In this document: positions 21,640-33,124 of the stretch, piece after piece | Layout: each line of letters opens with the position of its first letter | Numbering within the stretch: the stretch's first letter is position 1 | Source: Hyposmocoma kahamanoa | Lineage: Eukaryota; Arthropoda; Insecta; Lepidoptera; Cosmopterigidae | Direction of reading: 5' to 3' | Length of the DNA: 64,000 nucleotides | Assembly: GCF_003589595.1 (NCBI RefSeq) | Contig: NW_020653900.1 | Coordinates: 3,373,838 to 3,437,837 of the forward strand | Notes under the pieces: generated by a model | Seen by the model: only the letters and a program-made list of their open reading frames with translations | Database searches by the model: none | What the model was told of the DNA's origin: nothing | Made by a program: the position numbers and the translations under genes

Positions 21640-22990
21640 TAATAATATTTTTTCACATTGAGCTCTACTGCTAAACTCTATTACTAAATGGGGAACTCTA
21701 CTAAATGGTGAAGACAGTAGAGCAACATTCTTATTACGCGGGTATACACGTGAAGTGGTAAATTTGAACATTGCTGTCAGTTGCGGGCAGTCAATTTTGT
21801 TATTTAAAATTTTGTGTAAGAAAGTTACGTTCAAAATATCTTAGCGCTTTTCAAGCGATACAATTTCAAACATTTTCAGCCTCATTCAGTAATACAAAGA
21901 CATGATAATAATGACGTAATATAACTTTTGTAACTTTTTCCCACAAAGCAAATAAAATTTACTTATTTGTGTATTTGAAAGTAAATAATACGAAAACATA
22001 AATAATCTCATAGTCTCTAATCATTATTAGAAGTCTGTTTAACTACCTACTTTTAAACCTAGACAGTGGTTAGAGTAATTATGATAGCACTATAATCGAC
22101 ACTTAGAAAACAATGCTGCAATAAACTCTATTATGTGTTGAACGTGATGCGTTTGCCAATGTATGTACACGTACCAGGCAATAATAGTTCCTTGCCAAAC
22201 AAATTTATATTCACGCAACACATTAATTACAGTCTTGTAACATTAGACATAAGGTTCACCATTGAATGGGAAATTTTAACTTTTCGCCTGTCTCCTTATT
22301 GTTTATAGTATGAGGGACATGTTCTGTACATGGTTCAAATCGTCACATGATTTAAGCCCGCATCCAAACGCTATTTATAAGGAATAAGATTCAATTTTCA
22401 ACAGAAAGTTTTGTCGGTTTGTTTACATTGATCGTGTCGTCATCCCATCATGTTTTGACTGGTACCTGGTACTTCACACGTGTGTTGTAAGCGACATGTA
22501 TGCCTTTTACGCAGCAGCGTTCTGTGTAGTAAGCGACACTTGCAGGGTGCAACTTAAATGTGGAACGATGTTTCAACTGGTGGTTGTTTTAAATTCACGA
22601 AATAATTATTTTATTGAATTTTGTTCGCACCCTATATTGCAGATTCACTCTATCGCTCCGGGCGTTGTTTTCCTCCTTAGAGATTAATAGGCACTTACTT
22701 CATCTAATTACGATTTCACAGAACATAACGGTTAAATCCCAGCTATGGGACAGTTTAAAAATAAATTATACGTAACGTCCCTTTAGAGCTAGATTGTCCG
22801 AGTTCTCGCCTCCATAAATTTTTATTAGCCTCAATTATTACTCGTGAAGTTTTCGGGCTCAACTTCGCACAGCTCAAGGGGATGAAAGGTCTCGATTAAA
22901 ATTTTTCCCCAAAAGTTATGAATTTATAAAGGGTGATACGTAAAAGGTAGGCAGGATACTCAACATAAAAGTTATATATGTAGTTATCGA
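21640..22990. other. No feature recognised
   Basis: CTACTAAATGG occurs twice near 21690-21710; otherwise the sequence is AT-rich and unassigned. Confidence 0.45.
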
Positions 22991-22994
22991 GTTC

Positions 22995-23120
22995 TTAGGT
23001 TTTCGCGAATGGTACACACTGGAAATGAAACTGGTTTATTTTATTGGTTTTAAATGAGTCAGCCGTGAAAACGTGTTACTTATAAACCCGAATTGAATTC
23101 GATTCGAAAAAATAGTTTTT
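22995..23120 (+). repeat. RepG fragment
   Basis: GGTTTTCGCGAATGGTACAC, TGGAAATGAAACT, and later TCGAAAAAATAGTTTTTATTTT are RepG motifs. Confidence 0.6.
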
Positions 23121-23162
23121 ATTTTAACATACGACACACACAGCTCCCTGACACTTATTTAT

Positions 23163-23252
23163 ACACGCACACACAAACACACACACACACACACACACTC
23201 ATACACACACATAATATACACACACGCACATACACACACACACACACAAGTG

Positions 23253-23283
<31 letters not shown>

Positions 23284-23324
23284 ACACTCACTCACTCACT
23301 CACACACACACACATACACACAAA
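23163..23324. repeat. (CA)n microsatellite, interrupted
   Basis: About 160 bases of CACA interrupted by TACA and CTCACT units. It forces a Thr-His reading frame across the region, so the long frame 23093-23773 is an artefact. Confidence 0.95.
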
Positions 23325-23552
23325 TCTTTCAATATATTTGTATTATAGTTAAAAAAAAACAGTTCTGTAATATTACTGTTATTTTACTTTGTTTTACAGT
23401 AATTACTAGATTACTAGTTATAGAGGCGCGAGACCTCCTGATACAAGTATTCGTATTCGTGGTTGTTAACATTTTTAGTCGAATTTGTGTTCTTTATAGT
23501 CCCTTTACTCAAACACGTATGGAACACTTGGTTTTCTTATTCATTTACTTTA

Positions 23553-23755
23553 ATAGCAGGAGAGCGCCTTGTGAAAGAGTTTGTCCAGGAAAGTACTTGT
23601 TACCATATTTATTTCTCGAAATGACTTGCATAGTGACAATGCACCTCAGGTATTTGCCATTTAAAGCTATGAGCGGCACTGCGACTGTTGGTAGGCGTGT
23701 TGCTTACCACCAGGCGTACGACTTGTCCCGTCTCGTTACCCGGGTGTTAAAAAAT
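23553..23755 (+). repeat. RepA, internally deleted
   Basis: Head CAGGAGAGCGCCTTGTGAAAG, then after a deletion TTTAAAGCTATGAGCGGCAC and TTGCTTACCACCAGGCG. Confidence 0.8.
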
Positions 23756-23833
23756 ATATTTAAATGTAAATGATCTCCATACGTACCTACTCGTATATAT
23801 GACTCATTTATGAAACGAGTTTGCCATATAGGG

Positions 23834-23961
23834 CTAGCACGATAGAGCGTGACTAGCGCGAGAGTGACATAAAGCGCGAGATACTGCTGTTGTCGTATAG
23901 ACATCTCGCTCATTATGTCGCTCTCGCGCAAGTCGCGCTTTATGTGCAACTTGTGAAGTGC
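23834..23961. repeat. GC-rich imperfect inverted repeat, about 50-bp arms
   Basis: GCGCGAGAGTGACATAAAGC on the left pairs with GCTCATTATGTCGCTCTCGC on the right. The ends carry CTAGCAC and GTGCTAG. The richness in GCGC contrasts with the AT-rich flanks. A foldback MITE is the simplest reading. Confidence 0.7.
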
Positions 23962-24187
23962 TAGAACTGATATATATTTAATGCTAATTACTACAGTAAG
24001 TCACGAGAGGAAATATGAAAATTTAAGTGTTAGTAAGTTTTTACTTTACATTTTGGTAATCTTTAATGAGGCAACAATTTAGTATCAGATATTTGTCGAT
24101 ACAAAATAAAACATTTTAGTTGCAAATGTAATGTCACTTAATTCTTGTCTGTTCAAAAGTAATAATTTAAAAAAAACTAATATTTAT

Positions 24188-24219
24188 ACCTACTCGAACC
24201 ACATTTGGTTCGAGTAGGT
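24188..24219. repeat. Perfect 14-bp stem hairpin with 4-base loop
   Basis: ACCTACTCGAACCA (24188-24201), loop CATT, TGGTTCGAGTAGGT (24206-24219). No run of T follows, so it is not a terminator-like structure. Confidence 0.85.
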
Positions 24220-26534
24220 ACCGCTTTTGAAAATATCGCAGACCTTCACCCTGTATACAACGTGTATAAGAAATTAACGGACAGCAAAAGTTGCTTTGTC
24301 TGGAATTTTTTATCATTATATTAAATTAATAATTAAGGATCATCTCTCCAGTCGATACAATCGAAAATAAATTTTATGTAAAGAGTGGTGGAGCATGTTT
24401 TTGTTTTTACTACAAAATCAGACACATAGTTTTACGTGTACATGAATGCCGAATCATTGCCTAGAATTATAACAACTTTTGTTACTTTACTAGTTGTAAA
24501 GGAGCGTTGTTAACTGCCCACTAGGGAGAAAATTGCTTCTTATTTCATTGTAGAAGGTTCACACTTCGTGGAAATCGTGTGAAGTCCCGGCTTGGGTCAC
24601 TGTAGAAGACTATGACGTAAACCCTCTCCAAAAACGTGATAAGGAGGCGAACATGTAATGGGTTTGTGACGGTGCGACCTCCTTCATCGTCATCCCACCT
24701 TTTTATCACCCTCTTTGATGATTCCTGGCAACTTACTTTTAATTCTCATTCGTTCCGTGATCATTCTCATCACAATTCTCGAAACAAGAGGAAGTGCTTA
24801 TTTATCACGTAAAACTCCATGTGTTTAACGCATTGAATATTTATATACGCATATAGGCCCTTTTGGAGTAAATACCTGGACTTTCGACTGTTTAGTACTA
24901 GCCCTGTGTTTTATGTTCTTTATATCTTTTCACCTCACTAGCTCGGAAAGACTTTCTTTTTCATTAGAAATATGCACGCAAAAGCGTTTTTTGCACGCTA
25001 GCGTGGAAAAGGTTTTGGAAATTCGAACATGACGAAGGACTGTGATGCTCCTAACTTTTCTTTCCATGAAAAAAAAAAGATAATTACACGTTCAACTACG
25101 GGATTTGTTTTATTTATGCAATATAAATCCGTTGGTATAATTTATTATTTTTATTGTTGACATTCAATTGACGATGATAACTAATTGTGTTTATTAAATT
25201 ATTTTAATTCGTCGAAGAACTAAACTAATTTCAATAATTGCATAATCACACAAAATTATAAACGCAAACAAGAATAATAATTGATGAGATGAAAATTCAG
25301 AACGCACCCGAAGGTAAACTTTTTCTTGAATTAAAAAAAACTGATGTTCATCTGTTTTTCCTTCATCTACCATTTTTTTCGCTATAATGTGGTGAAAAGT
25401 TGTGTGTTTCGCACGGCAACGTGTCGTGCCTCGTGCCGGCCAGAGCAAGCGAGAATAGAAATTCGTGAATAATTCGACAGCTCTGATTGGCCGGGGGATT
25501 TGTGGCGCATTAAATAGGTCGGTACGGTATGGGAGACAGGCATATAAGTAAGAATCCAATAAGATTTAGCGATTCATTCATTCATTACTTTGACTTATAA
25601 GATTACGAAACTAAGTCAAAAGGACACAGATTACGATACTGTTTAAATAAGATTCAATATTGTGAGACATAGGTTTCATAAAAGTGTATACAGTCTACTT
25701 AAAATCCTAAGTTTCAATAAATCGGAAGATTACGCGCGTCACGCGTATTATTGAACAATAATGAGAAGACAAATCAATACTAACAATTAATCTGATAAAA
25801 CGTATAACATGGTACAACTGAAAGTAAGGTTAATTTGAGAACGCAGACCGATGGCATTGACATCTGTCTTCCGGGCTTATTGTTGTCTCTTAAGCCACGG
25901 CTTCCACTAATCACCTGTTTAACAGGTAATTAGTATAGTGTAAACGGCTACACAGCTGTTGAGAAGGAACATTATCAAAAAAATAAATAAATAAGGTAGA
26001 AAAAAAGAATTAAGTATTTAGTATTAAGTAGAAGCAACTATTTTCCGTAAACACTCCTCTCACATGTAGTCCCGAAGTAAAAAAAAAAATGCATATGGGC
26101 CGTGCTGACTCTGTTGTGATATTTGTATTCTATGTAAATTTTTTAAAAGTGACAATGCGTTTCGGGAAATAGTCTGTACATTTAAGTTGTCTATTATTGT
26201 AGTTTCTCTTGTCAGTGAAGTCTATCGAAATTTACTGGTAAAATTTTGAATAATGAACGCATGTCTTCCCCAACTTGATATTGGCGAAACCATTGAATGT
26301 GCCGATGGAGCTATAACACTTTAAAGAAGAAGAAAAATGTTGTCCTGCGTCAAATAAAATTGGTGGAAGAGTCTTTTCTAGGTCTTGACTAGCTTCTTCA
26401 TCGGCGCAAGAGTTGACGACTGAAGTTTTTCTTGTTACACCTGATATGTCAGCAGCGATTATAAGACAGAAGTCCAATAGTATTAATAGACTTACAAACT
26501 AATTTCATGGCTAGATTATATGGTTTTTTTAGTA
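24220..26534. other. No gene recognised; weak promoter-like patch near 25440-25570
   Basis: 25440-25570 is locally GC-rich and holds GATTGGCC (inverted CCAAT), then AAATAGG and CATATAAG. The same stretch is open for 121 aa on the minus strand (25194-25559) without a domain. Nothing downstream looks like an exon. An 81-aa minus frame at 26232-26477 is also unrecognised. Confidence 0.35.
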
Positions 26535-26800
26535 ATACCAGATGATGGTACGAACAAGTCGAGCGCTTGGTGGTAAGCGATATGTCTGTCCATAAATGTT
26601 GCAGTGCCATTCAGAGCCTTGAATCACACCCTGTGATATATGTTGACAAATCCCAGGTGTCTGTAATTACACCCTTACCCTTCAAAACTGGAAAACAGTA
26701 ATGCTCACGTTGCCGCTTGGCAGCAGAAATGGTTAAGGTGGCAGTTATTCCCTGGACAAATTCTTTCACAAGGAGTTCTGTGGCTAATACGCGCGAGCGA
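26535..26800 (-). repeat. RepA, near full length, diverged
   Basis: The minus strand carries the whole RepA order from the GGAACTCCTTGTGAAAGAAT head near 26775 to the CCATCATCTGGTATTACTAAAA end near 26528. Confidence 0.8.
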
Positions 26801-27875
26801 TTTTCGGTCTCTGCCCATATGAATGGGAGATAGGAGTACGTATGTATCAAAAGAAAACTGTAGAGTAGGCATTTTTTAATATTGTTGCCATTTGGTACGA
26901 AAATATACAGCGTAATATTTATGAAAGTCTGACATTACGACCATGACATCATGTCAATTTGGTAGTCGAGCTGGAAGCTAAAAATATCTGAAGAATAAAA
27001 GCCTTGTCGCTGAGTGACAGTTTGTCTACGCCGTAAATAATGATCAAATAAAACTTCCTAAGTGTGAGTAGATATCATATTCAAGACGTTATTTGACTCT
27101 GTGGTATATTATAAATATCATTACAGTATGATTTTTTCATAAACTACAGATGTTTGGAATTAGTTTTATTGGTTGGGACAACGATTGGAGAATACTAATT
27201 TCAAAACGCTATTCTCTTGCATTTTTTTTACAAAATCAAGTATCAGTCCTAACATGTCAATAAGTTGAATTTAGATCGTTATTGTAACGACAGACGAGCA
27301 CAGTTCGTATTTGAAATAAAATAATTGTTTACGACCTTCATAGAAAAGAAAAGAAAACAAATAACGTCAGTGAATTGTAAAGTATTACATACTCCCGCAT
27401 ATATTCATAACGTATTGATAAATTATGTGCCATGCGAAACGTACTGCAAAAGTTGAAGAATTTATTGATTACAAGGCAGGAAACGCCATTTGGGAAATGT
27501 CGCATTCCTGAGGCTCAACTTTTAATGGATGGCTTTGAAATATCGGATCTCGTTCGTTATAGCCCCATCTGTTCACTCCTGTCGAGTTGCTTTACAGCTT
27601 ACAATAATATACTTTTTTGTTTAACCCCCGACAAAAACAGGGAGAGCTATATAAGTTTGAAACCTTTTATATGTTTGATGTCAGTATGTGACATTGTAGC
27701 TCTCAAAGTGATGGACGGGTCTGGTTTTATTTGAAGGCTAATTTCGTCGGGATATTTCTTAGTTATGTTTTTTCCCAATTAGTGCAGGGATCTTAGTCAT
27801 GAAATTAATATTTATTTTGCTTCCAGTTCTTGAAATTGAAATCCGCTGACAATAATATAATAATTCTTCTTCTCG
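26801..27875. other. No feature recognised
   Basis: Includes a 100-aa plus frame (27432-27734) without a recognisable domain. Confidence 0.4.
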
Positions 27876-28100
27876 TCACCTATACCGCAAAGTTTGAAAA
27901 CAAAGGTTCTACGCGATATGACATACGGAGTCGAGACGTGGAGACTCACGATGAGGTTAGTCCAGCAGTTAAAAGTCGCTAAGTGAGCTATGCTCGGAGT
28001 TTCTCTGAAGGACAAGGTATGGAACGAGGTTATCCAGCAGAGAACCAAGGTCGTCGACATAGCTGGTAGAAAAAGCAAGGTGAAGTGGCAGTGGCTTATG
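27876..28100 (+). pseudogene. RTE LINE protein fragment, broken
   Basis: Parallels bases 41-275 of the RTE frame at the left edge: TYGVETW(R)LT, FGVSLKD, QRTKVVDIAG, and KVKWQW. A TGA interrupts it near the AKxAM position (GCTAAGTGAGCTATG), there is a frame change upstream of TYG, and both ends are truncated. Confidence 0.8.
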
Positions 28101-28391
28101 TAAAAGTAACTATAAAACAAGCAAAACGTTCATAATAAATGTTTTTCACTCACCTTGAAATAGAAACTTTCTGGTTTGGATTTTGCGCCTTTTCTTTCCT
28201 GAAGGGTCGATAGTTATGGCTTGGTGTTGTACGTGACTTTTTTCCGTACCTGTAGATAATGTAACGAATTTACCGTCTGTCAAGTGTCCATTATATTATC
28301 ACCAGCACCTTAGACTAGGGCCTTGAGGGTGAAGCTACGAAAATGGGTATTCCGATTACGATCGCCAAAAATAAGCTAGGGATTGCCTTGA

Positions 28392-28500
28392 AAACTAACA
28401 TCATCCTCATCCTATTTATTCGTCCCACTGCTGGGCACGGGTCCCCTCTCGGGCGAGGGTTTAGGCCACACTCCGCCACATTGCATTGTGGTTGCTCCAT
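28392..28500 (-). repeat. Dispersed repeat, probable LINE 3' end
   Basis: CATCCTCATCCTATTTATTCGTCCCACTGCTGGGCACGGG is a motif I associate with the 3' ends of insect LINE copies read on the opposite strand. It occurs once in this window, so support is from memory only. Confidence 0.5.
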
Positions 28501-28594
28501 GGGTGATAAACGATGAAAATGAGCACCCGCAAATCTTTAATATATTTCAATAAACCGATAAACAAGGCTCTAAATACTATAAATATATTATTTA

Positions 28595-28903
28595 GTAGCA
28601 GTAGAGCTCCTTGTGAAAAGTTCGTCCAGGAAAGTACTGCCACCTTACCTAATTCTGCCGCCAATCATTATTATTTTATTATATTATATTATTACTACGT
28701 TCCATTGAAGGGTAAAAGTGCTGGTGAAATTATAGGGACATGGTACTTATCAACGTATGTCTCAGGGTGACGGGCGCAGTGGCAGTACCCCACAGATCTT
28801 TGCGATTTAAAGCTGTGAGTGGCACTGCAACTGTTATGGACAGGCGAGTAGCTTACCATCAAGCGCACGACTTGTTCATCCCGTCACTAGATATTATAAA
28901 AAA
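28595..28903 (+). repeat. RepA, best full-length copy
   Basis: Complete from TTTAGTAGCAGTAGAGCTCC to GATATTATAAAAAAAACC, about 309 bp. No long frame is present. It contains an internal hairpin: CACAG at 28791-28795 pairs with CTGTG at 28813-28817, inside a longer GCAGT../..ACTGC stem. The A-rich end suggests plus orientation, but a weak box A/box B-like pair (TGGTGGTAAGC, GCTTTAAATCGC) reads on the minus strand, so transcription direction is uncertain. Confidence 0.9.
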
Positions 28904-29069
28904 AACCTTTTTGTTTATTTGTCACTTACTTCTTGACCCCGGAAGTGAATACATCGTTAAGCTGCAACCGCGTTGTTATCAGTGATCCATTAGCAAGGAT
29001 ATTTTGCTATTGTGTATGTGTAATTTTAATATAAAATGTATATTAATTGTGTTTTGCATCAATAGCATA

Positions 29070-29345
29070 AGCCGTTTTGTATTTTTGACCGCTCTTGTTC
29101 GGTGGCTCGACCACGGTGCATTGATGCAATGCGGGTTGGGAACTTGTCACGTTTTCTGAGGGTTGTAAACCTTTTTCGACGTGCAGATTTCATCACGATG
29201 TTTTCCTTAATCGAAAAGCTCATTGTAAATTTGAAAAGAAATATCTCACATACATAACTTCCGCGAAATTCAGAGGTGCGAGGCCGGATTCGAAACCCTT
29301 GATTCGAAACCACGGCTTCTGTTTGAGACACGATAGTTCAAACTA
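29070..29345 (-). repeat. RepF repeat
   Basis: TTCGACGTGCAGATTTCATCACGATGTTTTCC, CGAAAAGCTCATTG, CAGAGGTGCGAGGCCGGATTCG, then a decayed tRNA-like end with the minus-strand GGGTTTCGAATCCGGCC (box B-like). It shares order with 58520-58640. Confidence 0.65.
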
Positions 29346-29674
29346 TTAGGCTGCGAGAACTAACATGTGCAACTAAAACGATCGATTTTCATCCATAATG
29401 TAATGGCCTTCTGTCTGTTTACTGCACTATGCAATTTTAATCGTGACATCGGTCCTTGGTTTAATAACAGACTGTGGGTTACAAATGTTGTTTTAAAATA
29501 TTAATGCATCTACTTTGTAGAAAGTTAATTAGTTTCCCCACTATGACCAATACGTAACACAGAAACCTAACAATTATATAACATTTTTGTTATAAAACAG
29601 TATAATTGCAATATTAAATAATCTATTTGATGGATTGTATTTGAAAATGACGGTTATAAAGAATACCGTATTTT
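29346..29674. other. No feature recognised
   Basis: AT-rich and unassigned. Confidence 0.4.
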
Positions 29675-29975
29675 AACTGATTTCAAAAGAAGGAGGAGCT
29701 TTTCAATTTGACTATATATTTTTTTGTATGTACCTACATGCTATGCGATAACTTCGGCCGGCATTTGTGAACCGATATCGATGATTTTTTCTTGTTGGAA
29801 AGAGGTTACCTCATTATTTAAATTTGAAGGAATGAATAACAAAAAAGAATATTCCACCTCCAAGGGTGGCAAACTAGGGTATGGATCCGGTTTCGCGTAC
29901 TTTCCAGTAACCGAATTCAATAAAACTTGGCAAATAGATGTAATTCCGAACTTTAGAGGTTGGTTTTTTTTACAA
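29675..29975 (+). repeat. RepB TIR repeat, shortened copy
   Basis: Left end ACTGATTTCAAAAGAAGGAG, right end ACTTTAGAGGTTGGTTTTTTT. The centre has CCACCTCCAAGGGTGGCAAACTAGGG like the minus-strand copies at 7462 and 16735. Confidence 0.75.
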
Positions 29976-30117
29976 AAAGTTACAATTATCACATATATGT
30001 TTCATCACTCGTATTTCTTTGGATACAATATCCGTATTCCGAAGTAGTACAGTTGTTGCCCCATGGTACCAAGTGTTCTTCAATCGTACACTACCCTGAT
30101 TTATTTGACCGAAAACT

Positions 30118-30345
30118 GGGGCCCTATTCTCGAAGCACGAAATCCGTAGTTACGGCCATTTTCCCACTATGGATGACTTAGAGACTCGAGTTTCGTTCGG
30201 GGCTAAAACTAAGGAATGTCTGACAACGCGATTGGGTTGTTTCGAACGGCCCTGTCTTTTCGTTGACAGACGTCTAGAGTCCCGTAGGTCACCCATAGTG
30301 GGAAAACGGCCGTAACTTCGTAATTTCGTGCTCCAGGAGTCGGAT
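30118..30345. mobile_element. Foldback MITE, about 60-bp arms
   Basis: GAAGCACGAAAT..AGTTACGGCC.TTTTCCCACTATGG on the left is matched in inverted form by 30274-30339. The left terminus GGGGCCCTATTCTCGAAGC resembles the terminus of the twin MITEs at 34.2-34.5 kb (GGGTCGTATTCTAGAAC). No reading frame or clear target duplication is visible. Confidence 0.75.
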
Positions 30346-30544
30346 CACTGACTTTATTCAAATTTAAAGTTTATTTCAGACCATGTCCATAGATGTTAGT
30401 TACAAATATACTTATTCCTATGTGAGTCATGAAAATTATTGTAACATACAATTGAATCACAACCACGAAAATCAATGAAATAAATTTAATCAAATTATAA
30501 ATGACATCAAACTATACATTAAATTTAATTAAAACATTTACATT

Positions 30545-32110
30545 ATATTATAAATCGGGCCTCTGGAACCCTTATGAACTTGATTCCAGTGCCTCTACGT
30601 GTCGCAACCGTACGAGGCTATTGGTACTGTCACGCACGCGATGCATCAGCCTGTCAATATGCGCCTCCGTGAACATGCCTGATGCGCCTGGTAGTCGTAA
30701 CATCATCCTAAATCCAGTGTTATATTGACCACGCAGACCATTGGCCGCCTTTTTAGTATAGCTTGTCCACAGACTGCACGTGTAAAAGGTCTGACAAAAC
30801 GCCTTGAAATGTGTAGCTTTAATATCCCCATCACAGAGCGCAAATCTGCGGGACAACATATTACAACGTACGGCTAATGCACTGCGCTCTCTCTCTATGT
30901 CTCCATCATCACAGAAGTTCTCGGTGACCCAGTGACCAAGGTACTTAACCCCTTCATGGACAGTAACAGCGTTTATCGTAAAATGAAAAATTCGAATATG
31001 GATAATACGGGGTATCCCGTTTCGACATTTGGTTCTTATAAAAACTACTACGGGCTTTACCGTGCGAATTTCAAGTGCTTTCTTTATAGTTCTCCATAGA
31101 GAAGTATCAACAATCTACTGACAAAATTAAATGATTTCTTTGAGATATGTTTGTGGACGTTACACACACATATTTAATATGTGCACACCAAAACAGTACG
31201 GTGAATACCGACGTGTTTGTATGAGGTGATGTAACATCGTACATGCCAGTGCGTCGCCAGCGACTGCCTTTGTGGTTTAGTAGTTTGTTTTCGCGCTGGA
31301 ACTTTCTGACAGTAAAAAATCCCTCAGTTTTTTTCTCTTAATGCATAGTTTCTTAGTAATTAAATAAACCAATAATGTGTACTGCAGAAACCCTATTCTA
31401 TAATAAATAATAATGAAACGTGTTTTCACACTTTAAATCTGGTTAGTTAGGTAGGTAATTTCTGCCATCTAGGTGAAATGAATTATTGAATTTTCGTTTG
31501 AATTTGATGAATAACTAAACGATACAGACAGTGTACTATTAGTAATCGAATTCACCTCTCTTACTACTTTCCAAACTGTGATTTAATTATTGAAATGGTA
31601 AATAAATAACCTTCATTACTGCTTAAATATTATTATAATCTAATTAGCAATTGTTTCTTTTGGAATTGTTAGTACGCAATAACTTTATTTGTCTTCCTAT
31701 ACTGCAAGGGTTTTCCTATTTTACGGTGTACGCTATTTTAACGTATAGTTACGACTTTTTTGCTGAAATAAATTAAATGACATCACTGTACTACAGCCGT
31801 ACTTACTTATGCACAAAAAACATTGATATGAGGGTTGATATGAGGGCTTTGTTACCAGCCTTAAATACCAACAAGTCACTTTTATTAAGGTACAAGTGGC
31901 TTAAGAGTTATGTGTCACCGCGTAATCCTCACAAATTTTTAACAGCCTAACAAGCGCACTGATCGAAGGGCACAGCAGCACCATATCATCCGCGTAACTT
32001 ATATTATTGACTGTAGTGCCATCGATTGAGCATCCAATACCCGTTCTATTGAGTCCCACGATCAGCTCGTCCGTGTACAAATTGAATAACCTATTTATGA
32101 ATTGGTATCG
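30545..32110 (-). pseudogene. LINE reverse transcriptase fragment with YADD box, interrupted
   Basis: The minus strand from about 32095 decodes to NLYTDELIVGLNRTG, GCSIDGTTVNNISYADDMVL (the RT catalytic YxDD) and LLKICEDYA, then in another frame SDLLVFKAGNK down to about 31800. It resumes near 31000 with VHEGVKYLGHWVTENF, NMLSRRFALC, FKAFCQTFYTCSLW and ASGMFTEAHIDRL to about 30572. This is the order of the RT palm and thumb in a non-LTR pol often annotated in moths. The two blocks are separated by about 750 bp of foreign sequence. Frameshifts and stops make it inactive. Confidence 0.85.
31060..31790. other. Unassigned sequence inside the RT fragment
   Basis: Lies where the RT protein should continue, so it is probably an insertion. 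I see no inverted ends or coding motif. Confidence 0.45.
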
Positions 32111-32189
32111 GTTGGTAACAATGACATATTTTGTTATTTACTCTAAATTAACATTCTTACACTTGCGTCATAGTTTATTTACGACAACG

Positions 32190-33120
32190 TAATTTATGTT
32201 AAGAGGCATAGCAATGTTTTTATGAAAAATTAGTAACAGACGTAACATTAATAAGAGGAATAAACTGGCTGTTCTTCGCAGTCGTCTCATAAAATCATAA
32301 AATCATAAATTCATTTAAGGGGCAATGAGTGCAGAAGCATGCTTCAGTAATAAGATTTCGGTTGAGATTACAAAATTAACATTAACGAGGTTTAAAATTA
32401 TAGTGAAACGTAATTTATCAAAAATAATTGAATATCATGGTGGTCAAAGATAGTTACATTAAAAAACAAATTACAATTATTAAAGCGACATCTCTTGTCA
32501 GCTGCTGTAAAAGTACCTGGCTGAGTGAAGAATTGGATAAGTCACATATGGCGCCACGGCAAAAAAGTCGTTAAAAACCAATAACAAAGATCTGCAACAA
32601 GTACTGGAAAATTCGCAAGGTCCGCTAGTTCGTTCCGAGGCTTAGTTGGCGTTTAGCGTTATAGGGTTTGACATGGTTTACTGGAAGACGTTGGTTCTAA
32701 TCCAACCGGGTCGAAATATTTTTTTTCTAAGTGTTCGATCTTTGTATTAATAATTATAACAAACTAGTGCAGTAATTTCATAAAAATAACTGAATATCAT
32801 GGTGGTGACAAACATCGTGACATTAAAGAAAAAACTTTACACTAAAGGCTAATATTATACAGCTTCTGAATCACAAAATAATCCGTGATAGTGACCCGCT
32901 TAACTCTTGCAGGTTGTTTCGATCTACAAGATGTTTAAAATAAATTATTGTAATTGAAAAATGTAAACAACCTTTGTTTATTTACAAAGAGAGATGCCTA
33001 GAGTTTCTTGCTTATCCTTCTCAGGGGAATTAGCCGTACGAATGAGCAGTACAATTTATTCAATATCATGATTTCAAGTGTAATTTGCTTACCTATGAAA
33101 TAAAGATGATTTGATTTTGA
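32190..33120 (+). repeat. Dispersed repeat with LINE-like 3' end, occupied copy
   Basis: Collinear with 60420-60930: TTTTTATGAAAAATTAGTAACAGACG, ACACTAAAGGCTAATATTATACA, CTTCTCAGGGGAATTAGCC, and the end CTTACCTATGAAATAAAGATGATTTGATTTTG. An AATAAA followed by GATTTTG units suggests a LINE 3' untranslated region. RepC is inserted at 32410. Confidence 0.8.
32410..32828 (+). mobile_element. RepC, full insertion with terminal direct repeats
   Basis: The boundaries follow from the empty counterpart at 60601-60610. About 57 bp at the left (GTAATTTATCAAAAATAATT onward) recurs at the right (32772-32828). Between them lie a non-tRNA block with TGGCGCCACGGCAAAAAAGTC and a tRNA-like block (GGCTTAGTTGGCGTTTAGCG; box B-like TGGTTCTAATCCAACC). 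SINEs normally lack terminal direct repeats, so the architecture is unusual. The partial copy at 46340-46700 shows the same left junction. Confidence 0.8.
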
Positions 33121-33124
33121 CATT

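Noticed and set aside
23093..23773. 226-aa open frame, one of the longest in the window
   Set aside because: Its centre is a (CA)n microsatellite read as Thr-His, and its end is a RepA copy. There is no domain.
25194..25559. 121-aa minus-strand gene with an upstream promoter
   Set aside because: The promoter-like patch lies inside the frame, the protein shows no domain, and composition is typical of chance frames.
28595..28903. RepA as a structured host ncRNA gene
   Set aside because: About 20 dispersed, variously truncated copies fit a SINE-like repeat better than a host gene.
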